The translations under genes were made by a program, and so were the position numbers. From assembly GCA_000991805.1 (NCBI GenBank), contig LBSF01000029.1, positions 1-7,034 on the forward strand: DNA of 7,034 bases, written 5' to 3'. Below, in pieces: positions 1 through 6,134 of the stretch. Source of the DNA: a candidate division WS6 bacterium GW2011_GWC2_36_7 (GTDB taxonomy: Bacteria; Patescibacteriota; Dojkabacteria; SC72). The notes below the pieces were generated by a model that worked only from the letters and a program-made list of their open reading frames with translations, made no database searches and was not told the DNA's origin. Position 1 is the first letter of the stretch; every line of letters starts with the position of its first letter.

Positions 1-3
1 TAG

Positions 4-633
4 TTAGTTAAGTATACAAATCTTAAAAAACACATTCATCCTCTTACTCACACTCACCCTATTCACCATCAATTCCCCCTTAACCCCATATATTTCCCTT
101 AACCAAACATTCCGAGAATACACATAGTTCAGATACTTCTCATTAAATATTGGTACCAAATACATCAACTCATGGAAGTTAAACATATCATCCTCAAACA
201 CAACATCCCTCTCCTCACATATCAAATTCAAACAAAATTTGTCCTTAACCCTCTCTCCATCCCACTTAGTCCTAATCCTATGATGAAAAATATTCTTAAA
301 TACCAATAACGCCCTATATATCCATGCCGTATCATTCTTAACCACAACAAAAACATCAATATCATCCTCTTCCTTCGCAAAACCCGCAGCTACAGAACCA
401 GATACACCAATAAATTTAACTACGTTTCCAACACAAAGAAATTTTACATTTTTCTTAGCAAGTTCAATCTTAGAATCAACATACTCATTTGTCTGTTCTT
501 TTCCAAAGGAAATATCTGAATTCTTAACAGAATTCTTACCCCAAATATACCTAGCTTTCTCCTCTGTTAGATTACAACCCATTAATGCTCTAAATTTTGT
601 AAGATCCACAACCACTTTTTTAGGTATATACAT
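4..633 (-). CDS. Nucleotidyltransferase-fold protein (DNA polymerase beta superfamily)
   Basis: A 209-residue soluble protein with the signature of the minimal nucleotidyltransferase fold. A Gly-Ser pair at residues 79-80 (VSGSVAAGFA) is followed by an acidic D-x-D at 91-93 (DDIDVFVV), which would bind the metal and NTP. The C-terminal half (about 132-182) contains FCLNLICEE, a FHELMYLVPIF stretch and SRNVWLRE. As I recall, these match a conserved uncharacterised family in which an Asn replaces the third acidic residue on the following strand. The substrate is unknown; the fold covers nucleotidyl transfer to nucleotides, proteins, antibiotics or RNA, and nothing here decides between them. There are no membrane segments. 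The ATG at 633 is chosen because it is the first start and lies just behind a strong -10. It is divergent from the T4SS operon, and I see no functional link to it. Fold confidence is high; specific role unknown. Confidence 0.85.
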   Translation of the reverse strand: MYIPKKVVVDLTKFRALMGCNLTEEKARYIWGKNSVKNSDISFGKEQTNEYVDSKIELAKKNVKFLCVGNVVKFIGVSGSVAAGFAKEEDDIDVFVVVKNDTAWIYRALLVFKNIFHHRIRTKWDGERVKDKFCLNLICEERDVVFEDDMFNFHELMYLVPIFNEKYLNYVYSRNVWLREIYGVKGELMVNRVSVSKRMNVFFKICILN

Positions 634-638
634 AATTC

Positions 639-647
639 ATTATACCA
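639..647 (-). promoter_or_regulatory. Extended -10 promoter of the nucleotidyltransferase gene
   Basis: On the minus strand the bases read TGGTATAAT, a perfect extended -10 (TGn plus the consensus hexamer). No good -35 is seen 16-18 nt upstream, as expected for extended -10 promoters. The hexamer ends only 5 nt before the ATG at 633-631. A normal transcription start about 7 nt downstream would therefore fall on or next to the start codon, giving a leaderless mRNA. Confidence 0.65.
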
Positions 648-672
648 TCTAAAACTTTAATCAATATTCTGC

Positions 673-701
673 TAAACTCTTAGTAAGAAATATTGTAAAA
701 T
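673..701 (+). promoter_or_regulatory. Candidate weak promoter of the T4SS-like operon
   Basis: TAAAAT at 696-701 resembles a -10 (5 of 6 bases). TAAACT at 673-678, 17 nt upstream, is a poor -35 (3 of 6). Transcription would start near 708, almost at the ATG at 711, so the leader would be nearly absent. The operon needs a promoter somewhere in the 77-nt divergent gap or further upstream. This is the best candidate I see, but AT-rich DNA yields such matches by chance. Confidence 0.25.
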
Positions 702-710
702 CTGCCATAT

Positions 711-1520
711 ATGAGACAACATCCGATACCACAAAATATATTAGATGTAGAGTTTAAACTCTTTTCTAAATTTACTTTAAAAGAATTCGCATACCTAGCT
801 ATTGGTTTGGGATTTGGAGGATTAATGATATATCTCGTAGTATCTAAGGCTATTCCTGGTTTAATTGGTGTTCCACTATGTATTCTAACCTCGGGCGCAG
901 GGATATTCTTAGGACTAGTTCCAATCAATGATCAAGATGCAGATGTCTTTATTAAAAACTATGTAAGTGCAATCACCGCTCCTACTCAAAGAGTATGGAT
1001 GAACAGTGATATGCAACAGGAAAGAAACAAGCCTGAATTGAAACCCTCAGCAGATGGGAAATTGGTACAGAAAAGCTTTAAGGAAAAAGCTAGTCAAATT
1101 ATTGGCGGAAATCTCTTGCAGGCTAGTGCAGAAGAAGAAGTGCAACCAATGGATACTCAAAAATCACAAGCAATCCCTACTCCAACAGTACAGGACAGCA
1201 TTATAATTTCGGAAGAGAATAGGAAGAACTATGAATTTACAATACAAAATCTAGACAAGCTACCAGGGAATATTAACATTTGGCTTTACACTGGAGACAT
1301 GGTATCGGTACCAAATGCAATTACATATATGAAAGGTGAAGATGGGAAGATACTGTATGCGAACAGAACAGGAGTAAGTGGATACTTCCTAACAAATAGA
1401 ACATGGGGAAAAGGCATATATACACTAGAATTCATACATCCTCAGTTTAAATTTCCAAAGTTGAAAATCATTGTAACAGACGAAACTAACAAATTACCGA
1501 TTAAGATTAAAACAATATAA
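711..1520 (+). CDS. PrgI-family T4SS membrane protein with C-terminal beta-rich domain
   Basis: The N-terminal ~97 residues match the PrgI family, small inner-membrane components of Gram-positive conjugation machines that occupy a VirB3-like position. It begins HPIPQNILDVEFKLFSKFTL, followed by two hydrophobic helices at about 24-44 and 49-71, a short VPIND-type segment, and an APTQRVW motif at about 90-96. PrgI proteins are normally about 100-130 residues, whereas this one has 269. Residues ~100-165 form a polar, probably disordered linker. Residues ~166-262 look like one beta-sandwich of the carboxypeptidase-regulatory/CNA-B type (pattern PGNINIWLYTGD...GEDGKILYANRTGVSGYFL...GKGIYTLEF). The domain assignment of the C-terminus comes from pattern, not alignment. 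The gene leads the operon, with VirB4 pieces immediately downstream (1-nt gap). The ATG at 711 has no Shine-Dalgarno sequence but starts exactly at the conserved family N-terminus. Confidence 0.85.
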   Translation: MRQHPIPQNILDVEFKLFSKFTLKEFAYLAIGLGFGGLMIYLVVSKAIPGLIGVPLCILTSGAGIFLGLVPINDQDADVFIKNYVSAITAPTQRVWMNSDMQQERNKPELKPSADGKLVQKSFKEKASQIIGGNLLQASAEEEVQPMDTQKSQAIPTPTVQDSIIISEENRKNYEFTIQNLDKLPGNINIWLYTGDMVSVPNAITYMKGEDGKILYANRTGVSGYFLTNRTWGKGIYTLEFIHPQFKFPKLKIIVTDETNKLPIKIKTI

Positions 1521-1521
1521 C

Positions 1522-2166
1522 GTGGATAAAAATACAAGGGCTAGAGCAGTAGCCTCAACACAAGATGAATTAGAAGTGAGAGACATCCGAGAGGATTTAA
1601 TCATTACCAAAAGTGGTAGTGTAGCAATGGTTATACAAACCTCAGCTATTAACTTCGATCTTTTGGCAGAATACGAACAAGACAACAAGATATATGCATT
1701 TGCAGGATTGTTAAACTCACTTAACTTCCCAATACAAATACTCATTCGAACTAAGAGAATTGATATCACTAGCTATGTTGATTACCTCAAATCTCAAAAA
1801 GAAAGAGACATGAGTGAAGGATTAAGGAAACAACTAGAAATATATACACAATTCGTACAAAATCTAATCGTTCAAAATGACGTCTTAGACAAAAATTTCT
1901 TTGTCATAGTTCCATTTAATCCAGGAGTTTCATTCCCCGAATTTGGGATATTGGGAAACAAAAAGAAAAATGAAGAAGAAGAGACATATAAACAGATGGC
2001 CATAGACCAGCTATTAGAAAAAGCTAAGATCTTCCTGTATCCTAAAAGAGACCATATCCTAAAACAACTTTCTCGAATGGGCCTAGTTGGACATCAATTG
2101 AATAATACTGAGCTACTTTCCGAATTCTATACAATATATAACCCAGAAGAAGAAGAAAATGTCTGA
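1522..2166 (+). CDS. TraC-like protein, detached VirB4 N-terminal domain
   Basis: A 214-residue protein corresponding to the first part of the VirB4/TraC N-terminal domain. It has STQDELEVRDIREDLIITKSGSV (about 12-33), then INFDLLAEYEQ (43-52) and LLNSLNFPIQILI (63-75), a pattern found at the front of VirB4 ATPases in Gram-positive and CPR conjugation systems. It continues with a helical stretch (about 84-120), a FFVIVPFNP strand (126-133), and a closing LSRMGLVGHQLNNTELLSEFY (about 183-203) that in full-length VirB4 precedes the rest of the protein. There is no Walker motif and no membrane helix. The start is GTG at 1522, one base after the PrgI stop; it has no Shine-Dalgarno, so re-initiation after PrgI is likely. 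The 3' end overlaps the ATPase gene by 8 nt. It probably docks on the VirB4 ATPase at the cytoplasmic face of the membrane. Confidence 0.8.
   Translation: MDKNTRARAVASTQDELEVRDIREDLIITKSGSVAMVIQTSAINFDLLAEYEQDNKIYAFAGLLNSLNFPIQILIRTKRIDITSYVDYLKSQKERDMSEGLRKQLEIYTQFVQNLIVQNDVLDKNFFVIVPFNPGVSFPEFGILGNKKKNEEEETYKQMAIDQLLEKAKIFLYPKRDHILKQLSRMGLVGHQLNNTELLSEFYTIYNPEEEENV
2145..2158 (+). promoter_or_regulatory. Purine-rich ribosome binding stretch before the VirB4 ATG
   Basis: An uninterrupted purine run (AGAAGAAGAAGAAA) lies directly before the ATG at 2159, inside the end of the TraC-like reading frame, where it codes for a Glu run. It is only a partial Shine-Dalgarno match. It is nevertheless the only start in the window with any such sequence, and it supports this ATG as the ATPase start. 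Confidence 0.35.
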
Positions 2167-4582
2167 CGAAATAAATAACTACAATCGAACATTTGAAACT
2201 AAGACTACACAGGAACTTGGAGCACAGGCTGAAAAACTTCAATCAGTTGGAGAGAAGTATGCTAACTTCAAACAAGATTTGCAAAAAGAGATAGCAAAAA
2301 AAGATGAAGCTGAGAAGAAAGACAGGTTCAATGACCCTGTTGAAGAGACAGAGATTAAGAAACCAAAAAAGAAAAATCCAATACTAAAAGTATTAGATAG
2401 CATATCTGCAAAGATAAGTGGAAAACCTGTAGAACCAGAAGTTGTGGCTAATACTCAACCAGAAGATGATGATATAACAATGCTAGACAAAGACATGTCC
2501 ATAAAGGATATCGTGGCACCCATAGATATTGAAGTCGATTTTAATCACCTCCAAATGGGTGACTATTACTTCAAGACCTTTTTCATTAGTGGATATCCAA
2601 GAATCGTCGGTCCAAACTGGCTTTCACCAATTGTAAACTTTGAGCATTCTCTAAGAATAAGTACTTTCTACTATCCTGTTGAATCCAAAACAATTTTAGA
2701 AAAGTTAAAACGAAAAATTGGAGAGATGGAAGCTACACTCTACTCTCAAATGGAAGATAGAAAAGTTGTTGATCCTACTCTTAAAGTCGCACTTTCAGAT
2801 GCACAACAATTACAAGATTCCATTGCAGAAGGATCAGAGAAATATTTCCACTACGGAATGTATATAACCATATACGCTCCTAACAAAGCTCTGCTTGAGA
2901 AATATTCTAGAAATGTAACTTCTACATTTGCAGCTATGAATGTAACTGCAAAACCAGCAACTTTACAACAAGATCAAGGATTCATAAGTACACAGCCATT
3001 AGGTTTGGACAAACTCTACATTACCAGAAACATGGATACAACTTCATTGGCAACTACATTCCCATTTGTTACTTCAGAGCTAACCATGGACAAGGGAATA
3101 ATGTATGGGATCAATATGCATAACAAGAGTTTGGTAATCTTCGATAGATTCCAATTAGAGAATGCTAATACCGTAGTCTTCGCAAAGTCCGGTGCAGGTA
3201 AAAGCTACTTTGTAAAACTCGAAGCCGTTAGAAGCCTCATGCTCGGAGTAGAAATCATAATCATAGATCCTGAAAAAGAATATGAGGAGCTTTCAAAAGC
3301 TGTAGGGGGATCATATATCTCCTTCTCTCAAGATAAGGGAAACAAAATGAATCCATTTGAACTTTCAGGTGTTACGGAAGAGGGAGACGATGAATTAAGG
3401 ATGAAACTTCTAACACTACATGGATTCTTCAAAATCATATTTGGCGGATTAACCAATGTAGAAGAATCTATCTTAGATAAAGCATTAATCCTTACATATC
3501 GAGAGAAAGGAATTACCTTTGATCCAACTACGCAAACAAAGAAACCTCCCCTACTTGAAGATATGTACAAAGTACTAAAGGGGATGGCAGAAAATGAAGC
3601 CCATGACTTAGCTAGAAGAATGGAGAAATATATCATTGGAAGTGCCGCAGGTATATTTAACGAAGAAAGTAATTTTGAAATCCAGAATCCATTCACCGTA
3701 TTCAGTATTAGAGACCTTCAAGAAGAATTAAAGCCTCTTGCTATGTACCTAATGCTTGATTTCATCTGGACTAAAATCAGAAAAGACAAAAAGAAGAGAT
3801 TACTCATTGTTGATGAAGCTTGGTATATGATGCAAAGCCCCGATTCAGCAAACTTCATGTATTCAATTGCAAAAAGAGCAAGGAAATACTACCTTGGACT
3901 CTCTACTATCACTCAGGATGTTGCAGATTTCCTTACCAACGATATGGGGAAGGCAATCATTTCAAACTCTTCGATGCAAATATTGATGAAACAAAGTCCA
4001 TCATCAGTAGATAAGCTACAAACAGTATTTAACCTCTCTGACGGAGAAAAAAATTTCTTACTAAGCTGTGACAGAGGCCAAGGTCTCTTCTTCGCAGGAG
4101 CAAACCACGTAGGAATTCAAGTAATCTCAAGCCAGGCAGAACATGAATTAATAACTTCTGATCCTCGAGACCTGGAGAAGAAAAAAGCAAACGCAGGGAT
4201 GACTGATACTCGTACCTTGATGGATATGGCACAAATATTCGAATCTCCTGCCGATCAACAAGTAATGAATAATGTATCGGCAATGAACAGACAACAACAA
4301 GTAATTCAACAAGCAATTGGAAAACGAAAAGAAGAACAAGTACAGATAGAGGATGAAAGACGACAATATCAAAATGAGCTTGAGGCCAGATTAAGACAAC
4401 AAGAATTAGATCTGAACCCACAAAAACAAAAAAGCCAACAATCCTTTTTAGACGAATTGAAACAAAATACAATTTCTGGTCAGGTGGTACAATCAAGAGA
4501 AGATATACAAAAAGGAAGAACACATATTACTCCACAAGGACCAGTTTCAAGCTATATTGATAATGGACCAAAACAACAATAG
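2159..4582 (+). CDS. VirB4-like T4SS ATPase
   Basis: An 807-residue cytoplasmic ATPase that powers T4SS assembly and substrate transfer. Residues 1-115 are a charged, Lys/Glu-rich extension with no counterpart that I recognise. Residues ~120-330 are the later part of the VirB4 N-terminal domain. The RecA-like motor follows, with Walker A AKSGAGKS at 342-349 (K348), the DPEKEYEEL motif at 370-378, and NPFEL at 398-402. Walker B is LLIVDEAW with D552 and E553, and the TITQD motif (583-587) is typical of VirB4/TraG. A C-terminal GQGLFFAG...ITSDP stretch ends at 669. Residues ~710-755 are a Gln/Arg/Glu-rich predicted coiled coil, and the tail to 807 is polar. All catalytic motifs look intact. The first ~200 residues of a normal VirB4 are encoded separately in the gene just upstream, with an 8-nt overlap (ATGTCTGA), so translation is probably coupled. 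Confidence 0.93.
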   Translation: MSDEINNYNRTFETKTTQELGAQAEKLQSVGEKYANFKQDLQKEIAKKDEAEKKDRFNDPVEETEIKKPKKKNPILKVLDSISAKISGKPVEPEVVANTQPEDDDITMLDKDMSIKDIVAPIDIEVDFNHLQMGDYYFKTFFISGYPRIVGPNWLSPIVNFEHSLRISTFYYPVESKTILEKLKRKIGEMEATLYSQMEDRKVVDPTLKVALSDAQQLQDSIAEGSEKYFHYGMYITIYAPNKALLEKYSRNVTSTFAAMNVTAKPATLQQDQGFISTQPLGLDKLYITRNMDTTSLATTFPFVTSELTMDKGIMYGINMHNKSLVIFDRFQLENANTVVFAKSGAGKSYFVKLEAVRSLMLGVEIIIIDPEKEYEELSKAVGGSYISFSQDKGNKMNPFELSGVTEEGDDELRMKLLTLHGFFKIIFGGLTNVEESILDKALILTYREKGITFDPTTQTKKPPLLEDMYKVLKGMAENEAHDLARRMEKYIIGSAAGIFNEESNFEIQNPFTVFSIRDLQEELKPLAMYLMLDFIWTKIRKDKKKRLLIVDEAWYMMQSPDSANFMYSIAKRARKYYLGLSTITQDVADFLTNDMGKAIISNSSMQILMKQSPSSVDKLQTVFNLSDGEKNFLLSCDRGQGLFFAGANHVGIQVISSQAEHELITSDPRDLEKKKANAGMTDTRTLMDMAQIFESPADQQVMNNVSAMNRQQQVIQQAIGKRKEEQVQIEDERRQYQNELEARLRQQELDLNPQKQKSQQSFLDELKQNTISGQVVQSREDIQKGRTHITPQGPVSSYIDNGPKQQ

Positions 4583-4805
4583 TCAAAACAATTTAAACAT
4601 GTTACCAGAGTCTAACTATCTAGTTACTCAAGCAATCTCTACGTCCACACTTCCAGATATCAAAGTAAACTCTGATTTAGCACAATTAGAGAAAGCCGAA
4701 AGGAAAATCAATTATAAAGCGAATATTGCTAAAGGTTCGAAGAGTCCACAAGTCTATGTTGCTATGACAGCATTGAGATTAGCCAACCCATTTAAAGGAT
4801 ACTAA
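4563..4805 (+). CDS. Hypothetical 80-residue protein at the end of the T4SS operon
   Basis: I do not recognise this family. The N-terminus (about 1-20) is Asn/Gln-rich and polar. Residues ~40-60 are helix-prone and charged (LAQLEKAERKINYKANIAKG). The end, YVAMTALRLANPFKGY, is mildly amphipathic and basic. There is no signal peptide and no membrane helix. It overlaps the last 20 nt of the VirB4 gene in another frame, which points to the same transcript and a T4SS-related role. The ATG at 4563 is preferred over a TTG two codons earlier (4557); neither has a Shine-Dalgarno. That it is real is supported by tight packing and by filling the space exactly to the convergent gene. It could be an accessory or regulatory peptide of the ATPase, but nothing in the sequence shows this. 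Confidence 0.65.
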   Translation: MDQNNNSQNNLNMLPESNYLVTQAISTSTLPDIKVNSDLAQLEKAERKINYKANIAKGSKSPQVYVAMTALRLANPFKGY

Positions 4806-5992
4806 CTTAATGGCCCTTGGTCCGGAGGAAGATACTGACTAATATTCTCACTAGTTACAACGATTGGAACAGGAGTCCCTTCTATAATTTTTCTTGCAGC
4901 AGCTCTTACAATACCTGCGATATTTCTCTCCAATTGACGAATACCTGCATCAAAACCAACAGGACGAATAATCATTGGCCATACGTTTTCATCTATTCGT
5001 ACAAATTCTTCAGAAAGATTTAAACCAGAAAGTACTCTTGGAAGTATATATCTTTTCGCAATAACTGCTTTCTCGTCATCTGAGTAACTTGTGAACCTAA
5101 TGATTTCTACACGATCTAAAAGTGCGGCAGAAAGGCCTCCAAGATTATTTGCTGTGCAAATGAAAAATGCCTTAGAAAGATCCACAGGATAATCGACATA
5201 ATGATCTATGAAAGAGGAATTCTGTTCTGGATCCAATATCTCTAATAGTGCTGCCATGACATCATTCAATAATCCAGCATTACCACTAGCTTTTTCAATT
5301 TCATCTAAAAGAATCACTGGGTTCATAGTTCCACTTCTTACAAGTGCCTTTATAACCTGCCCAGGTTCTGGATCTAATGCATATCTTGGTGTCCCTCTCA
5401 ATGTTCTTACATCCCCTATTGCTCCTAATGATATTCTGGCAAATTTTCTACCCATAGCTTCCGCGATTGATTTTGCAATAGAGGTTTTACCCACACCCTG
5501 CAGACCAACAAAAAGAAATACCGGAGCTTTAACAATTTTAGGTCGGACAGTTGTAGTATCAACCGAAGCTCTTTCTCCTAATGACCCTAATGATTGATAT
5601 GGCGGATTATTTGTTCCCACTGTACTCTGTCTTGCTTCTAATTGCATAGATGCCAAGTAATCCATAATCACATTTTTAACTGGATCCATACCGTAGTGAG
5701 TAGAATCCATCAGTTCTTTAGCATGCTGCAAATCAAAATTGTCTTGAGATACAACTCCCCATGGAATACGAGTAATCCATTGAATATATTTGTTTACATT
5801 CTCAAATTCAGCACTGTATACACCTTTTCTTGCTATCCTCTCCAATCTCTCAATACTTGATATTGCATCATTTTTTAGCTCAATTGGAGCATTAGAATTT
5901 TGTAAAGAATTCTTTAAGGCTAAAACCTCAGCTATTGAATCATCCGTAGTCACGCTATTATTTTGTGGAATTCCCGCGTTAATATAGTCCAT
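4802..5992 (-). CDS. Lon-type AAA+ ATPase without peptidase domain
   Basis: A 396-residue protein that matches the central part of Lon. Residues ~45-118 fit the end of the Lon helical N-region (YIQWITRIPWG at 69-79, STHYGMDPVKNVIMDYLA at 97-114). The AAA+ module has Walker A GLQGVGKTS at 163-171 (K169), a pore-loop region with Y204 (RYALDPEPG), Walker B LLDE at 228-231, and the LDPEQN..FIDHYVDYPVDLSK segment at about 253-274. Sensor 1 is TAN at 280-282, the arginine finger R294 is in LLDRVEIIRF, and sensor 2 is R352 in AGIRQLER. Full Lon is about 780 residues. Here the N-terminal substrate-binding domain and the whole Ser-Lys peptidase domain are missing, and the protein ends cleanly at QYLPPDQGPLS. 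Residues ~121-153 form an insert before Walker A not found in ordinary Lon. It is therefore probably an unfoldase or remodeller. The ATG at 5992 is preferred to a TTG at 6040, which overlaps the predicted -35. The gene is convergent with the T4SS operon. Confidence 0.88.
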   Translation of the reverse strand: MDYINAGIPQNNSVTTDDSIAEVLALKNSLQNSNAPIELKNDAISSIERLERIARKGVYSAEFENVNKYIQWITRIPWGVVSQDNFDLQHAKELMDSTHYGMDPVKNVIMDYLASMQLEARQSTVGTNNPPYQSLGSLGERASVDTTTVRPKIVKAPVFLFVGLQGVGKTSIAKSIAEAMGRKFARISLGAIGDVRTLRGTPRYALDPEPGQVIKALVRSGTMNPVILLDEIEKASGNAGLLNDVMAALLEILDPEQNSSFIDHYVDYPVDLSKAFFICTANNLGGLSAALLDRVEIIRFTSYSDDEKAVIAKRYILPRVLSGLNLSEEFVRIDENVWPMIIRPVGFDAGIRQLERNIAGIVRAAARKIIEGTPVPIVVTSENISQYLPPDQGPLS

Positions 5993-6016
5993 TTTGAGCA
6001 GTAATATATCTACTAG

Positions 6017-6045
6017 AGTGTATATATACAAGCCTAGCAAGTCAA
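6017..6045 (-). promoter_or_regulatory. Promoter of the Lon-like ATPase gene
   Basis: On the minus strand TTGACT (6045-6040, 5 of 6 consensus bases) is followed after exactly 17 nt by TACACT (6022-6017, 4 of 6). A transcription start near 6010 would give a leader of about 18 nt to the ATG at 5992. This position also argues against translation starting at the upstream TTG (6040). Confidence 0.5.
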
Positions 6046-6090
6046 ATATTTGCTTAGAAAATATACATTAAAAGCCTTGAAATACGCAGC

Positions 6091-6118
6091 TTAGAATGAT
6101 AGCCTTAATATGTATAAA
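6091..6118 (+). promoter_or_regulatory. Candidate promoter of the acidic-tail membrane protein
   Basis: TATAAA at 6113-6118 is a good -10 (5 of 6). The only -35 at a suitable distance is TTAGAA at 6091-6096 (spacer 16), which is weak. Transcription would start near 6125, about 10 nt before the ATG at 6135. It lies back-to-back with the minus-strand promoter in a 142-nt divergent gap, so the two genes could share control. Confidence 0.3.
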
Positions 6119-6134
6119 ATTAACTGTCCAATCG

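Noticed and set aside
2164..2166. TGA as a possible glycine codon (code 25) at the end of the TraC-like gene
   Set aside because: Read-through would add only about four residues before TAA. No other gene has an in-frame TGA across about 2,245 codons, and all glycines use GGN, so the standard code fits.
3328..3696. Minus-strand open frame of about 122 codons inside the VirB4 motor domain
   Set aside because: It is antisense to conserved VirB4 motor sequence. The product is Ser/Pro-rich with no recognisable domain, so it is a shadow frame.
4029..4523. Minus-strand open frame of about 164 codons antisense to the VirB4 C-terminus
   Set aside because: It lies entirely inside the well-supported VirB4 gene, opposite its Gln/Lys/Glu-rich coiled coil. 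The Leu/Phe/Val-rich product is what such codons give on the reverse strand. It shows no motif or start signal.
4806..4836. Possible hairpin terminator around CCCTTGGTCCGGAGG
   Set aside because: The self-complementarity is short and broken. There is no following T-run on either strand, and the stretch lies within the coding region of the Lon-like gene.
5208..5597. Plus-strand open frame of about 129 codons opposite the Lon-like AAA+ domain
   Set aside because: It is the complement of the Walker A to Walker B region of a strongly conserved ATPase and has no independent support.
5993..6040. Upstream TTG start for the Lon-like ATPase
   Set aside because: It would add a 16-residue hydrophobic stretch, has no Shine-Dalgarno, and the TTG overlaps the predicted -35 box.
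6096..6134. Longer N-terminus (start at 6096) for the acidic-tail membrane protein
   Set aside because: It would add 13 residues in front of a textbook signal peptide and place the candidate -10 hexamer inside the coding region. The ATG at 6135 fits better.
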